In this document: positions 1 through 6,094 of the stretch, one piece after another
Layout: each line of letters starts with the position of its first letter
Position numbering within the stretch: the first letter of the stretch is position 1
Source: Enterobacteriaceae bacterium UBA3516
GTDB taxonomy: Bacteria; Pseudomonadota; Gammaproteobacteria; Enterobacterales; Enterobacteriaceae
NCBI GenBank assembly: GCA_002377245.1
Contig: DFPL01000212.1
Coordinates: forward strand, 1 to 10,379
DNA: 10,379 nucleotides
Direction of reading: 5' to 3'
Program-made: the position numbers and the translations under genes
Notes under the pieces: model-generated
What the model saw: the letters and a program-made list of their open reading frames with translations, nothing else
Databases searched by the model: none
What the model was told of the DNA's origin: nothing

Positions 1-20
1 GGGAGGGCCAGGGTGAGGGG
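1..20 (-). repeat. REP-like half-palindrome, cut by the window edge
   Basis: Read on the minus strand, this stretch is a C-rich REP-type head (CCCTCACCCTGGCCCTCCC) that begins about 10 bp after the stop codon of the adjacent minus-strand GNAT gene. Apart from a one-base gap and two substitutions it matches the head of the palindrome cluster at 9686-9705 downstream of yhjE. REP elements in enteric bacteria typically sit in the 3' untranslated region of genes, which fits. The other arm of the palindrome would lie to the left of the window, so its full structure is not visible. Confidence 0.6.
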
Positions 21-30
21 CAACTTTCCC

Positions 31-435
31 TCACTCCCGCGTCATCCGCACATACTCCACGCCCTGCTTAAAGAAGGTCTCCCCTTCAGAGATAAAGCCA
101 AACTTTTTATAGAACCCCGTCGCTGACGTTCGCGCATCCAGGCAGACGTGTTTAATCCCCCCTTCCGCCATTCTCTCCAGTACTGACTGAAACAGAAAAC
201 CGCCAAAGCCCTGCCCCTGACAGGCATGCAGCGTGGCGAATTTACGAATCTGGCAGGTGGTGGCATCGCGCTGGAACACGGAAAGGCAGCTCACGATCCC
301 ATCGGCGTGCTGTACGCCAAAATGCAGCGCGTTATCGTCACCTTCAACAAGGGAAGCCTCCCTGGGGAGATGCGGCCATAAAACCTGATGGCGGATGGTG
401 AGGCACTGCGCAAGCGTAACGGGGATAATACGCAC
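31..435 (-). CDS. GNAT family N-acetyltransferase (small, 134 aa)
   Basis: This is a single-domain acetyl-CoA-dependent N-acetyltransferase, probably cytoplasmic, with unknown substrate. The acetyl-CoA pyrophosphate-binding loop (Q/R-x-x-G-x-G/A) is seen as QGQGFG at residues 73-78. The motif B region FYKKFGF lies at residues 108-114, followed by the usual C-terminal beta strand. Its length is typical of minimal GNAT proteins such as ElaA-like enzymes, but I cannot assign it to a named gene. I chose the GTG at 435-433 because GGAG (444-441) lies 5 nt upstream. A GTG two codons earlier (441-439) overlaps that GGAG and would leave it without a usable ribosome-binding site; it would give 136 residues. 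The gene is divergent from treF and ends in a REP-like sequence. The acetyltransferase call is firm; the acceptor is not known. Confidence 0.85.
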   Translation of the reverse strand: MRIIPVTLAQCLTIRHQVLWPHLPREASLVEGDDNALHFGVQHADGIVSCLSVFQRDATTCQIRKFATLHACQGQGFGGFLFQSVLERMAEGGIKHVCLDARTSATGFYKKFGFISEGETFFKQGVEYVRMTRE

Positions 436-644
436 AATCACTCCGGTCAGTGAGGAGATTTATTGAACATAAATGCTCTGCTAGCGAGCAGGTTCAGTCA
501 AATACGATAAACTTTGCATAACCTCACAAGGTTCATAAATCGTTGCAAAATGATTAATCTGAAAAAAGCTGGCACATCAACCTTATATCTTCTTTCCAAT
601 CAAAAGGTTAAATAGTATCAGAACTTTCAGGGTAGATATAAAAA

Positions 645-660
645 CGTGATCTGTAGCACA
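645..660 (+). promoter_or_regulatory. Candidate CRP-binding site upstream of treF
   Basis: CGTGA-N6-GCACA matches the CRP consensus TGTGA-N6-TCACA at 8 of 10 core positions, flanked by an A-run on the left and CTTT on the right as in strong sites. Its centre is near 652.5, about 58 bp upstream of the start site expected from the -10 box at 698-703, close to but not exactly the classical -61.5 position. Binding is an inference from motif match alone. Confidence 0.4.
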
Positions 661-687
661 CTTTATCCCCACATATCGAAGCGAATG

Positions 688-703
688 TCTAAGCTTAGAT
701 AAT
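688..703 (+). promoter_or_regulatory. Candidate treF -10 box overlapping a 12-bp palindrome
   Basis: GATAAT (698-703) matches the sigma-70/sigma-S -10 consensus at 5 of 6 positions. No good -35 hexamer sits 17 bp upstream, a pattern tolerated by sigma-S promoters; E. coli treF is reported to be partly RpoS-dependent. A perfect 12-bp palindrome, TCTAAGCTTAGA (688-699), runs into the -10 box and could be an operator half-overlapping the promoter. Confidence 0.35.
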
Positions 704-756
704 AGCCGGGAAACACCCGTATTCTGTTACGACGACATCCGGAGGCCAGTATCTCT

Positions 757-2406
757 ATGTTAAACCAGAAACTTCACAGCGCTGAATCCGTAGAATTTGG
801 GCTCGAAGAAGAAGCCCGCTACGAAATCGACCCTTGCGAGTTAAAACTGGAAGAGATGATCGAGGCGGAGCCGGAGCCAGAAATGATCGAAGGGCTGCCT
901 GCGTCGGATGCGCTCACCCCTGCCGATCGTTATCTGGAGCTGTTTGAGAATGTGCAGTCAGCACGTATTTTTACCGACAGTAAAACCTTCCCTGACTGCG
1001 CGCCGAAAATGGATCCGCTCGACATTCTGATTCGCTATCGCAAAATTAAACGCAAGCCAGGCTTTGACCTGCGCCAGTTCGTGAAGGCCCATTTTTGGAT
1101 GCCTGAAGACTACAGCAAAGAGTATGTGTCCGATCCGGGTAATACCCTGAAAGAGCATATCGATCAGCTGTGGCCGGTGCTCACGCGTGAACCGCAAGAT
1201 CACATTCCCTGGTCTTCTCTGCTGGCGTTGCCGCAGTCCTATATCGTGCCCGGCGGGCGATTCAGTGAAACCTATTACTGGGACTCCTACTTCACCATGC
1301 TGGGGCTGGCGGAGAGCGGTCGTGACGACCTGCTGCGCTGTATGGCGGATAACTTCGCGTGGATGATTGAGCGCTACGGCCATATTCCCAACGGCAACCG
1401 TACTTACTACCTCAGCCGTTCCCAGCCGCCGGTGTTTGCCCTGATGGTGGAACTGTTCGAAGAGGATGGCGTGCGCGGGGCGCGACGTTATCTTGAACAC
1501 CTGCTGATGGAGTATGACTTCTGGATGGACGGCGCAGAGTCGCTGTCGCTCAACCAGGCTTACCGCCACGTGGTGCGTATGCCGGATGGTTCATTGCTCA
1601 ACCGTTATTGGGACGACCGTGATACCCCGCGTGATGAGTCGTGGCTGGAAGATGTGGAAACCGCGAAACACTCCAGCCGCCCGGCTAACGAAGTGTATCG
1701 CGATCTGCGAGCCGGGGCGGCTTCAGGCTGGGACTACTCGTCACGCTGGCTGCGGGATGCGCACCGCCTGGCCAGTATTCGCACGACCCAGTTCATCCCC
1801 ATCGACCTGAACGCCTTCCTGTTTAAACTGGAAAGCGCCATTGCCAACATCGCCGGGTTGAAAGGTGACCGTGAACGAGAAAGCGAATTCCGCCAGAAGG
1901 CCAGCGATCGTCGCGCCGCGGTAAACCGCTACATGTGGGACGATGAAAAAGGCTGCTTCCGCGACTACGACTGGCGCCGCGAAGAGATGGCGCTGTTCTC
2001 TGCTGCCAGCATTGTGCCGCTGTACGTTGGCATGGTTACCCATGAGCAGGCCGAACGGATTGCTGAGGCAGTGACCACCCGTCTGTTAACCCCCGGCGGT
2101 ATACTGGCGACCGAGTATGAAACCGGCGAGCAGTGGGATAAACCCAACGGCTGGGCACCGTTGCAATGGATGGCGATTCAGGGCTTCAAGCTGTATGGCA
2201 ATGACGCCCTGGGTGATGAGATTGCCCGCAACTGGCTGCGCACCGTGAATCATTTTTACCAGAATCACCACAAGCTCATCGAGAAGTACCACATCGCGAG
2301 CGGTACGCCGCGTGAAGGGGGCGGGGGTGAATACCCGCTACAGGATGGCTTTGGCTGGACAAACGGCGTGGTACGCCGCCTGATTGGTCTGTACGGGGAG
2401 CCGTAG
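757..2406 (+). CDS. treF: Cytoplasmic trehalase TreF (GH37)
   Basis: TreF hydrolyses intracellular trehalose to two glucose molecules (EC 3.2.1.28), limiting trehalose accumulation after osmotic stress. The 549-residue protein has both trehalase signatures: PGGRFSETYYWDSY at residues 165-178 and QWDKPNGWAPLQ at 459-470. The C-terminal Gly-rich GGGGEYP follows at 521-527. By analogy with TreA, Asp326 (in GWDYSSRW) is the likely general acid and Glu509 (in IEKY) the likely base. There is no signal peptide; instead the acidic N-terminal extension typical of TreF is present, which separates it from periplasmic TreA. Length and sequence agree with E. coli TreF as I recall it. GGAGG at 741-745 lies 11 nt before the ATG, a rather long spacing, but no better start exists. 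The gene is monocistronic here and converges on the next gene with a 15-bp gap. Confidence 0.97.
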   Translation: MLNQKLHSAESVEFGLEEEARYEIDPCELKLEEMIEAEPEPEMIEGLPASDALTPADRYLELFENVQSARIFTDSKTFPDCAPKMDPLDILIRYRKIKRKPGFDLRQFVKAHFWMPEDYSKEYVSDPGNTLKEHIDQLWPVLTREPQDHIPWSSLLALPQSYIVPGGRFSETYYWDSYFTMLGLAESGRDDLLRCMADNFAWMIERYGHIPNGNRTYYLSRSQPPVFALMVELFEEDGVRGARRYLEHLLMEYDFWMDGAESLSLNQAYRHVVRMPDGSLLNRYWDDRDTPRDESWLEDVETAKHSSRPANEVYRDLRAGAASGWDYSSRWLRDAHRLASIRTTQFIPIDLNAFLFKLESAIANIAGLKGDRERESEFRQKASDRRAAVNRYMWDDEKGCFRDYDWRREEMALFSAASIVPLYVGMVTHEQAERIAEAVTTRLLTPGGILATEYETGEQWDKPNGWAPLQWMAIQGFKLYGNDALGDEIARNWLRTVNHFYQNHHKLIEKYHIASGTPREGGGGEYPLQDGFGWTNGVVRRLIGLYGEP

Positions 2407-2421
2407 CCCCCCGGCTATCCG

Positions 2422-4017
2422 TCAGTCGATGGCGTCATAAATAGCGGACTGAATATCCGCCCATTTTTTGGTGTCATCGCCGGGCGTAGCTTTATAACGC
2501 AGTTGCGCCTGTTCCATTTCATACCGCTGACGATTGACCACGGGCGTTGAGGTACAAAACGCCTGAAGCAGATTTTTACGCACGGCGTTCAGCCGCGCAC
2601 CCGCCGACATCTCATGCGCCATGTTCTCAATAAAGCGACGGCAGGGGCGATTCTCTTCCATTTGCAGGCGGTAGCGCAGCAGCATATCCAGCACGTCAGT
2701 GTAATTGTTCGCCAGCGCCTGTTCGGTCCAGGAGAGCTTCCACGGCATACCGGTGCTCAGGAACAGCGAGACGACACGGGTATCGTTGCGGTCGATAGCT
2801 GAACGGAAGTTGCTTTCATCACGCGGGATCCCCAGCCGACTCAGTTCCTCTTTGGGGGTGACTTTTTCTTTATCCTGCGAAATCGGTACCGTGATGCGGC
2901 TCTCCCGACCCAGCGGTGCTGAAGAGGTGAGAGAAGCGTCGCTGAACATGAAAAAGGCGCCCACGGCCATCATCAGCACCACAACGCCCACGGCACCCCA
3001 TAATATTTTCGACAGCATCTGTTCACGCTGCTCACGCGTTCGTGCAGCGCGTTTTTCCGGTTTCTCGATATCACCGCGAATTTGCATTGCGTCCCCTCCC
3101 GCTGCGCGATCTTTTGTCCGCGCATGCTCCCAAAAAGCCTCTAAGCCGTTTCCCGCCTCTTTCATCAAACCTGCGGGATTAATGGTGATTCGCCCCTCTT
3201 CCCACGCACGCTGCACGGGGCCGGTGATTTGCGGGTAATAATTATCCAGCAAGGTGAGCTGGTTACTGGTTAAAGGCTGCCCTGCCACCACGGTGCTGCG
3301 GATCTGACGAATATCGTCGAGGAACGTCTGCAACGTTTTACGCGGCTCAAGGAACAGGTTTAATACCGCCGTGTCGTTAAAGAGCCGGGCGTAATGTTGA
3401 CTGAACTCTTTTCTGTCCACTAACAGCGAGGCCAGTTCACTGAATTTCATGCCGCTGAGAACGTCGTCATCCTCGCCGATTTTCAGCCAGCGGCGCACGT
3501 TGTCAGCCCCGAACCGGGTTTTCAGATGGTTACGTAAGCGTAAGTTTTCAGGCCAGGCGTGATTAATCAGCGACTTCATCATCAGCTCAAGCGCCCGTAG
3601 CTGCGTTAGCCCCTGCTCCTGGCCTCCACTCTTCACGTGAAGGGTCGTGTTATAGGTCAGCAAAGGCTGCTTCATGCGCAAGTGTTCCAACGCGCGCACA
3701 AAACGTAACGCCGCAATCAGCTGATTCTCACTGACGTTCTGCCCTTTTTCAAAATGCGGCACAACCTGCTGTAAGTGGCGTAATTGCAGCGTGAATTGCG
3801 TTAACTCCGCATCGTTCAGTTTCAAGCGTTTTGCCACTGCGCCCCAACCGCCCAGGCTCAGCCGGGCGATATCGAGTTGTTCCAGAAACCAGCGGGGATC
3901 CTTGCCTTCCTCAAAATGGGCATTTAATAACAGTAAAATTTCAGTGGATGCCAGACGAATAACACCAACACATTCGTCAAATTGTTCACTCAGACTAAGC
4001 GGTGCATTACGGGTCAT
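2422..4017 (-). CDS. STY4199-family HEPN-type membrane protein (531 aa)
   Basis: From memory this resembles the STY4199 family of HEPN-domain proteins found near treF in Salmonella and relatives; function is unknown. Residues 1-135 are mainly helical. Residues about 140-262 look like a Swt1-type HEPN fold, ending in IRQIRSTVVAGQPLT, where an active HEPN ribonuclease would have RN-x3/4-H. Here the Asn and His of that motif are not conserved. A charged stretch (about 300-336) precedes one hydrophobic segment at about 338-358. The region after it (about 398-450) has two ankyrin-like helical hairpins (FRSAIDRNDTRVVSLFL and EQALANNYTDVLDMLL). No signal peptide is seen, so the N-terminal part is probably cytoplasmic and the C-terminal part probably periplasmic. 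The ATG has AAGGA 5 nt upstream. The gene converges with treF and is divergent from the GNAT at 4170. The family name is moderately secure; the domain limits are inference. Confidence 0.75.
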   Translation of the reverse strand: MTRNAPLSLSEQFDECVGVIRLASTEILLLLNAHFEEGKDPRWFLEQLDIARLSLGGWGAVAKRLKLNDAELTQFTLQLRHLQQVVPHFEKGQNVSENQLIAALRFVRALEHLRMKQPLLTYNTTLHVKSGGQEQGLTQLRALELMMKSLINHAWPENLRLRNHLKTRFGADNVRRWLKIGEDDDVLSGMKFSELASLLVDRKEFSQHYARLFNDTAVLNLFLEPRKTLQTFLDDIRQIRSTVVAGQPLTSNQLTLLDNYYPQITGPVQRAWEEGRITINPAGLMKEAGNGLEAFWEHARTKDRAAGGDAMQIRGDIEKPEKRAARTREQREQMLSKILWGAVGVVVLMMAVGAFFMFSDASLTSSAPLGRESRITVPISQDKEKVTPKEELSRLGIPRDESNFRSAIDRNDTRVVSLFLSTGMPWKLSWTEQALANNYTDVLDMLLRYRLQMEENRPCRRFIENMAHEMSAGARLNAVRKNLLQAFCTSTPVVNRQRYEMEQAQLRYKATPGDDTKKWADIQSAIYDAID

Positions 4018-4053
4018 TCTTTTCCTTTAAGTACAACCAGAGAAATAATTAAC

Positions 4054-4071
4054 TAACGCGTGTGAGCGTTA
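4054..4071. promoter_or_regulatory. Inverted repeat between divergent genes
   Basis: TAACGC and GCGTTA form a perfect 6-bp inverted repeat around a 6-nt spacer, 37 bp upstream of the HEPN-type gene and about 100 bp upstream of the GNAT gene. A T-rich stretch (AAATTTTCTTTATTT) follows on the plus strand, so it superficially looks like an intrinsic terminator. Because both neighbours point away from it, an operator for one or both genes is more plausible. Confidence 0.35.
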
Positions 4072-4169
4072 AATTTTCTTTATTTATGAGTAGTTAAAAA
4101 CATAGACCACTTAATGATTATTATCAGTGACGGCGGTATTAACATAACAAAAATCTCTGGAGCATCACG

Positions 4170-4706
4170 ATGCCAATGCTGAACACTTCTCGCCTTGAAT
4201 GCAGCCCGCTGGTGGACGCCGACTGGCCCTTTTTTCTCGCCTTGCAACAGGATCAACAGGTGATGCGATTTGTCGCGGCACATCGCCCGCCAGAGGCGAT
4301 CCGTGAAGCATTCGAGGCCCGGCTTCCCGTCTGGTCGCCTGGCTGCGAACACTGGCTCTGTCTGGTGGTACGCGACAGCGAGACGCAAACACCGCTTGGG
4401 GTCACGGGTTACATTCATCGCGAGCCAGACTGCGCCGAAGTGGGGTTCCTGTTTGCGTCGCATGCACAGGGAAAAGGCTACGGTCTTGAATCGCTGCATG
4501 CTGTCTGTCGTTACGCATTCACCGCGGGCGGCATTCGTCGACTGGTCGCGACCGTAACGGCGGGAAATAGCGCCTCAAAGCGGCTGCTGGAGAAGGTGGG
4601 ATTCGTGCAAGAGGGCGAACTGCGTGAAGCCTTCTGGCTGGATGGCCGCTGGCAGAATGACTGGTTATTTGGCCTGCTGCACCATGAATACCGCGAAACC
4701 AGATAA
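4170..4706 (+). CDS. GNAT family N-acetyltransferase, RimJ/RimL-like (178 aa)
   Basis: This is an acetyl-CoA-dependent N-acetyltransferase of the RimJ/RimL (Acetyltransf_3) type, a group that acetylates ribosomal protein N-termini, antibiotics or small amines; the substrate here cannot be read from sequence. It shows the typical layout: an N-terminal TSRLECSPL strand, motif A with the CoA loop QGKGYG at residues 100-105 after AEVGFLFA, and motif B NSASKRLLEKVGF at 133-145 followed by EGELRE, which is characteristic of this branch. The length is usual for the family. The ATG is supported by GGAG at 4159-4162 with 7-nt spacing. It is on the same strand as the OB-fold gene 67 bp downstream; the gap has a fresh ribosome-binding site and no clear terminator, so cotranscription is possible. 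Cytoplasmic. Confidence 0.9.
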   Translation: MPMLNTSRLECSPLVDADWPFFLALQQDQQVMRFVAAHRPPEAIREAFEARLPVWSPGCEHWLCLVVRDSETQTPLGVTGYIHREPDCAEVGFLFASHAQGKGYGLESLHAVCRYAFTAGGIRRLVATVTAGNSASKRLLEKVGFVQEGELREAFWLDGRWQNDWLFGLLHHEYRETR

Positions 4707-4773
4707 TTCACCTGTCATCCTCAGCATGCTGTGCCAGGCTTAGCCAGTGTTTTACTGATCGTGAGGCGAGCTT

Positions 4774-5172
4774 ATGAAGAAGATTCTGCTGGCAACAGCC
4801 GTAGCAGCACTGTTTTCCATGACAGCATTCGCAGAAGAATCACCGGGACTTAAAGCGGATAAAGCGCCACCCGCACCGCATAAAATGGATGAGGGCTACC
4901 GTGGCATGGAAGATGCCCGTTCCATGACCGTGGAGCAGGCGAAAGCGATGCACGATGGTGCCTCCGTCTCTTTACGCGGCAACTTAGTGCGTAAAATCGG
5001 TGAAGATGTGTATGAATTCAGGGATAAAACCGGGCAAATAGAGGTGCATATCCCGATGGCTATCTTTGATGGTCGCCAGGTTTCCCCGGATCATCTGGTC
5101 GGCATTAGCGGGTCACTCGACGCGAAGCAGAAACCTGCCCGCGTTAAGGTTACCCACTTCCAGAAACAGTAA
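4774..5172 (+). CDS. YgiW/YdeI family periplasmic OB-fold stress protein
   Basis: This is a small secreted protein of the bacterial OB-fold (BOF) family, whose Salmonella members YdeI (OmdA) and YgiW (VisP) contribute to resistance to polymyxin and other envelope stresses. Residues 1-20 form a classical signal peptide (MKK, hydrophobic core, AFA then Glu), so the mature protein is periplasmic. The mature part carries family hallmarks: GYRG (42-45), MTVEQAKAMHDGASVSLRGNL (about 51-71), EFRDKTG (81-87) and an FDGR-SPDHLVGISGSLD block towards the end. It resembles E. coli YdeI more than YgiW from memory, and 132 residues is the expected size. GAGG at 4763-4766 lies 7 nt before the ATG. Transcription ends at the strong hairpin at 5181-5218. 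I leave the symbol blank because the locus differs from that of E. coli ydeI. Confidence 0.9.
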   Translation: MKKILLATAVAALFSMTAFAEESPGLKADKAPPAPHKMDEGYRGMEDARSMTVEQAKAMHDGASVSLRGNLVRKIGEDVYEFRDKTGQIEVHIPMAIFDGRQVSPDHLVGISGSLDAKQKPARVKVTHFQKQ

Positions 5173-5180
5173 TCTTGCAG

Positions 5181-5218
5181 AAAAACCGTGCCGGGTCATC
5201 ACTACCCGGCCCGTTTTT
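5181..5218. terminator. Bidirectional Rho-independent terminator
   Basis: A perfect 7-bp stem (GCCGGGT at 5190-5196, ACCCGGC at 5204-5210) with a 7-nt loop is followed on the plus strand by TTTTT (5214-5218). On the minus strand it is followed by TTTTT derived from the A-run at 5181-5185. Two further pairs (C87-G13, G88-C12 in the last two digits) extend the stem past a mismatch. It serves the converging OB-fold gene and SDR gene, and the T-run overlaps the SDR stop codon. Confidence 0.9.
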
Positions 5219-5975
5219 ACAGGAACATCCCGCCTGACACTTCAACACGCTGAGCATTCATCCACGCCAGGTCATCACTCAGTAATGCCGCCATGGCATC
5301 GCCGATATCGTCCGGTTTACCCACGCGGCCAAGCGCTGTTTGCGAAGCAATGTGCTGGTTGATTTGCGGGTTGTCGCGCACTTCCCCACCGCGGAAATCG
5401 GTCTCGATTGCCCCCGGTGCGATGATATTCACGGAGATCCTGCGCCCCCCAAGCTCTTTGGCCTGATAACGGGTCAGCACCTCCATCGCCCCTTTCATCG
5501 CCGCGTAAGTGGCATAGCCCGGCAGGGCAAAACGCGCCAGGCCGCTGGAAACGTTCAGAATGCGTCCCCCGTCGGCCAGTAGCGGCAGCAGGCGCTGGGT
5601 GAGGAAAAAAGGCCCTTTCAGATGGATGTTCATTAATTCATCAAACTGCGCTTCGCTGGTCTCGGCAAAGGGCGCCGTAATGCCAATGCCGGCGTTGTTC
5701 AATAAATAATCAAACGACTCCCGACCCCAGACGGTATTCAGCTGCTCCTTCACCTGTTGAGCAAAAACCTCGAAGCCTGCCGTATCGCCGACGTTTAAGC
5801 GCAATGCCACCGCTTTCACGCCTTTACGCGTGATTTCCTCAACGACTTCCTGAGCCGCCTGCACGTTGTTGTTGTAAGTCAGGATGATCCCCGTTCCGCG
5901 CGCTGCCAGCTTTAATGCCGCACTTTTCCCCAGCCCACGGCTGCCGCCGGTAATTAAAGCGATACGTTGTGTCAT
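5217..5975 (-). CDS. SDR family NAD(P)-dependent oxidoreductase
   Basis: This is a classical short-chain dehydrogenase/reductase of 252 residues, probably cytoplasmic; substrate unknown. The Rossmann cofactor motif TGGSRGLG is at residues 9-16. NNAG is at 93-96, Ser144, Tyr157 and Lys161 form the S-YxxxK active site, and PG is at 187-188. Arg13 in the glycine loop and the absence of an Asp at the end of beta strand 2 (LTYNNN) suggest NADP(H). The position usually held by the catalytic Asn before LKG is His118, a variation I believe is found in a subset of SDRs. I start at the ATG at 5975-5973, which begins MTQRIALITGG and has GAGG 6 nt upstream. The frame stays open to 6113, but that extension has no SDR homology. 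It is divergent from yhjC, which may regulate it. Confidence 0.93.
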   Translation of the reverse strand: MTQRIALITGGSRGLGKSAALKLAARGTGIILTYNNNVQAAQEVVEEITRKGVKAVALRLNVGDTAGFEVFAQQVKEQLNTVWGRESFDYLLNNAGIGITAPFAETSEAQFDELMNIHLKGPFFLTQRLLPLLADGGRILNVSSGLARFALPGYATYAAMKGAMEVLTRYQAKELGGRRISVNIIAPGAIETDFRGGEVRDNPQINQHIASQTALGRVGKPDDIGDAMAALLSDDLAWMNAQRVEVSGGMFL

Positions 5976-6094
5976 GAGAAACCTCGTTTTCGTCTGTTGT
6001 TCACTGTAGAAAAAGCTTATTAGCTGATGGTAAAACAATAAAGTCACTGAAATACGCTTCACTGTTTCACTATGAACAACAATAGGGGCATGAA
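5976..6094. promoter_or_regulatory. Divergent SDR/yhjC control region
   Basis: The 119-bp gap between the divergent SDR and LysR genes is the classical arrangement for LysR autoregulation and control of the neighbour. TCACTG occurs three times (6001-6006, 6044-6049, 6059-6064) and TCACTA once (6067-6072). Two short dyads are present: TGAA-N6-TTCA at 48-61 and TTCA-N3-TGAA at 66-76 (add 6000). Neither fits the T-N11-A spacing exactly. I could not identify convincing -35/-10 pairs. yhjC has AGGGG (6084-6088) 6 nt before its ATG. Confidence 0.45.

Larger units (their letters stand above)
436..756. other. Intergenic region between divergent GNAT and treF
   Basis: About 320 bp without a credible gene. 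It is visibly more AT-rich than its flanks. It contains a 7-bp direct repeat (AGGTTCA at 490-496 and 529-535), two short hairpins (478-491 with CTGCT/AGCAG arms; 520-533 with AACCT/AGGTT arms), a CRP-like site (645-660), a 12-bp perfect palindrome (688-699) and a candidate treF -10 box (698-703). A TTGACT hexamer on the minus strand (501-496) could be a -35 box for the GNAT gene, but no good -10 follows at normal spacing. I see no tRNA and no obvious small RNA with a terminator. Confidence 0.6.

Noticed and set aside
958..1569. Long open frame (203 codons) on the minus strand inside treF
   Set aside because: It lies wholly within treF, which has clear trehalase signatures. The antisense translation is rich in His, Gln and Arg, shows no domain and has no ribosome-binding site, as expected for a shadow frame in GC-rich coding sequence.
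2395..2421. Possible terminator between treF and the convergent HEPN-type gene
   Set aside because: AGCCG (2399-2403) and CGGCT (2412-2416) can pair, but the loop is 8 nt, the stem only 5 bp and there is no T-run on either strand.
2705..3238. 177-codon plus-strand frame inside the HEPN-type gene
   Set aside because: It is antisense to a gene with a good start, ribosome-binding site and coherent domain layout. Its Ser/Arg-rich composition is typical of a shadow frame.
4722..4731. CAGCATGCTG palindrome between the GNAT and OB-fold genes
   Set aside because: It is a perfect 10-bp palindrome, but it has no loop for a hairpin, no T-run and no promoter relationship I can defend. One such short palindrome is expected by chance in 10 kb.
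2422..5972. A coordinated defence or toxin-antitoxin system built from the HEPN-type and GNAT genes
   Set aside because: HEPN and GNAT proteins both occur in toxin-antitoxin pairs, but here the genes are divergent, large, carry separate signals and lack a small partner. The HEPN active site also seems lost.
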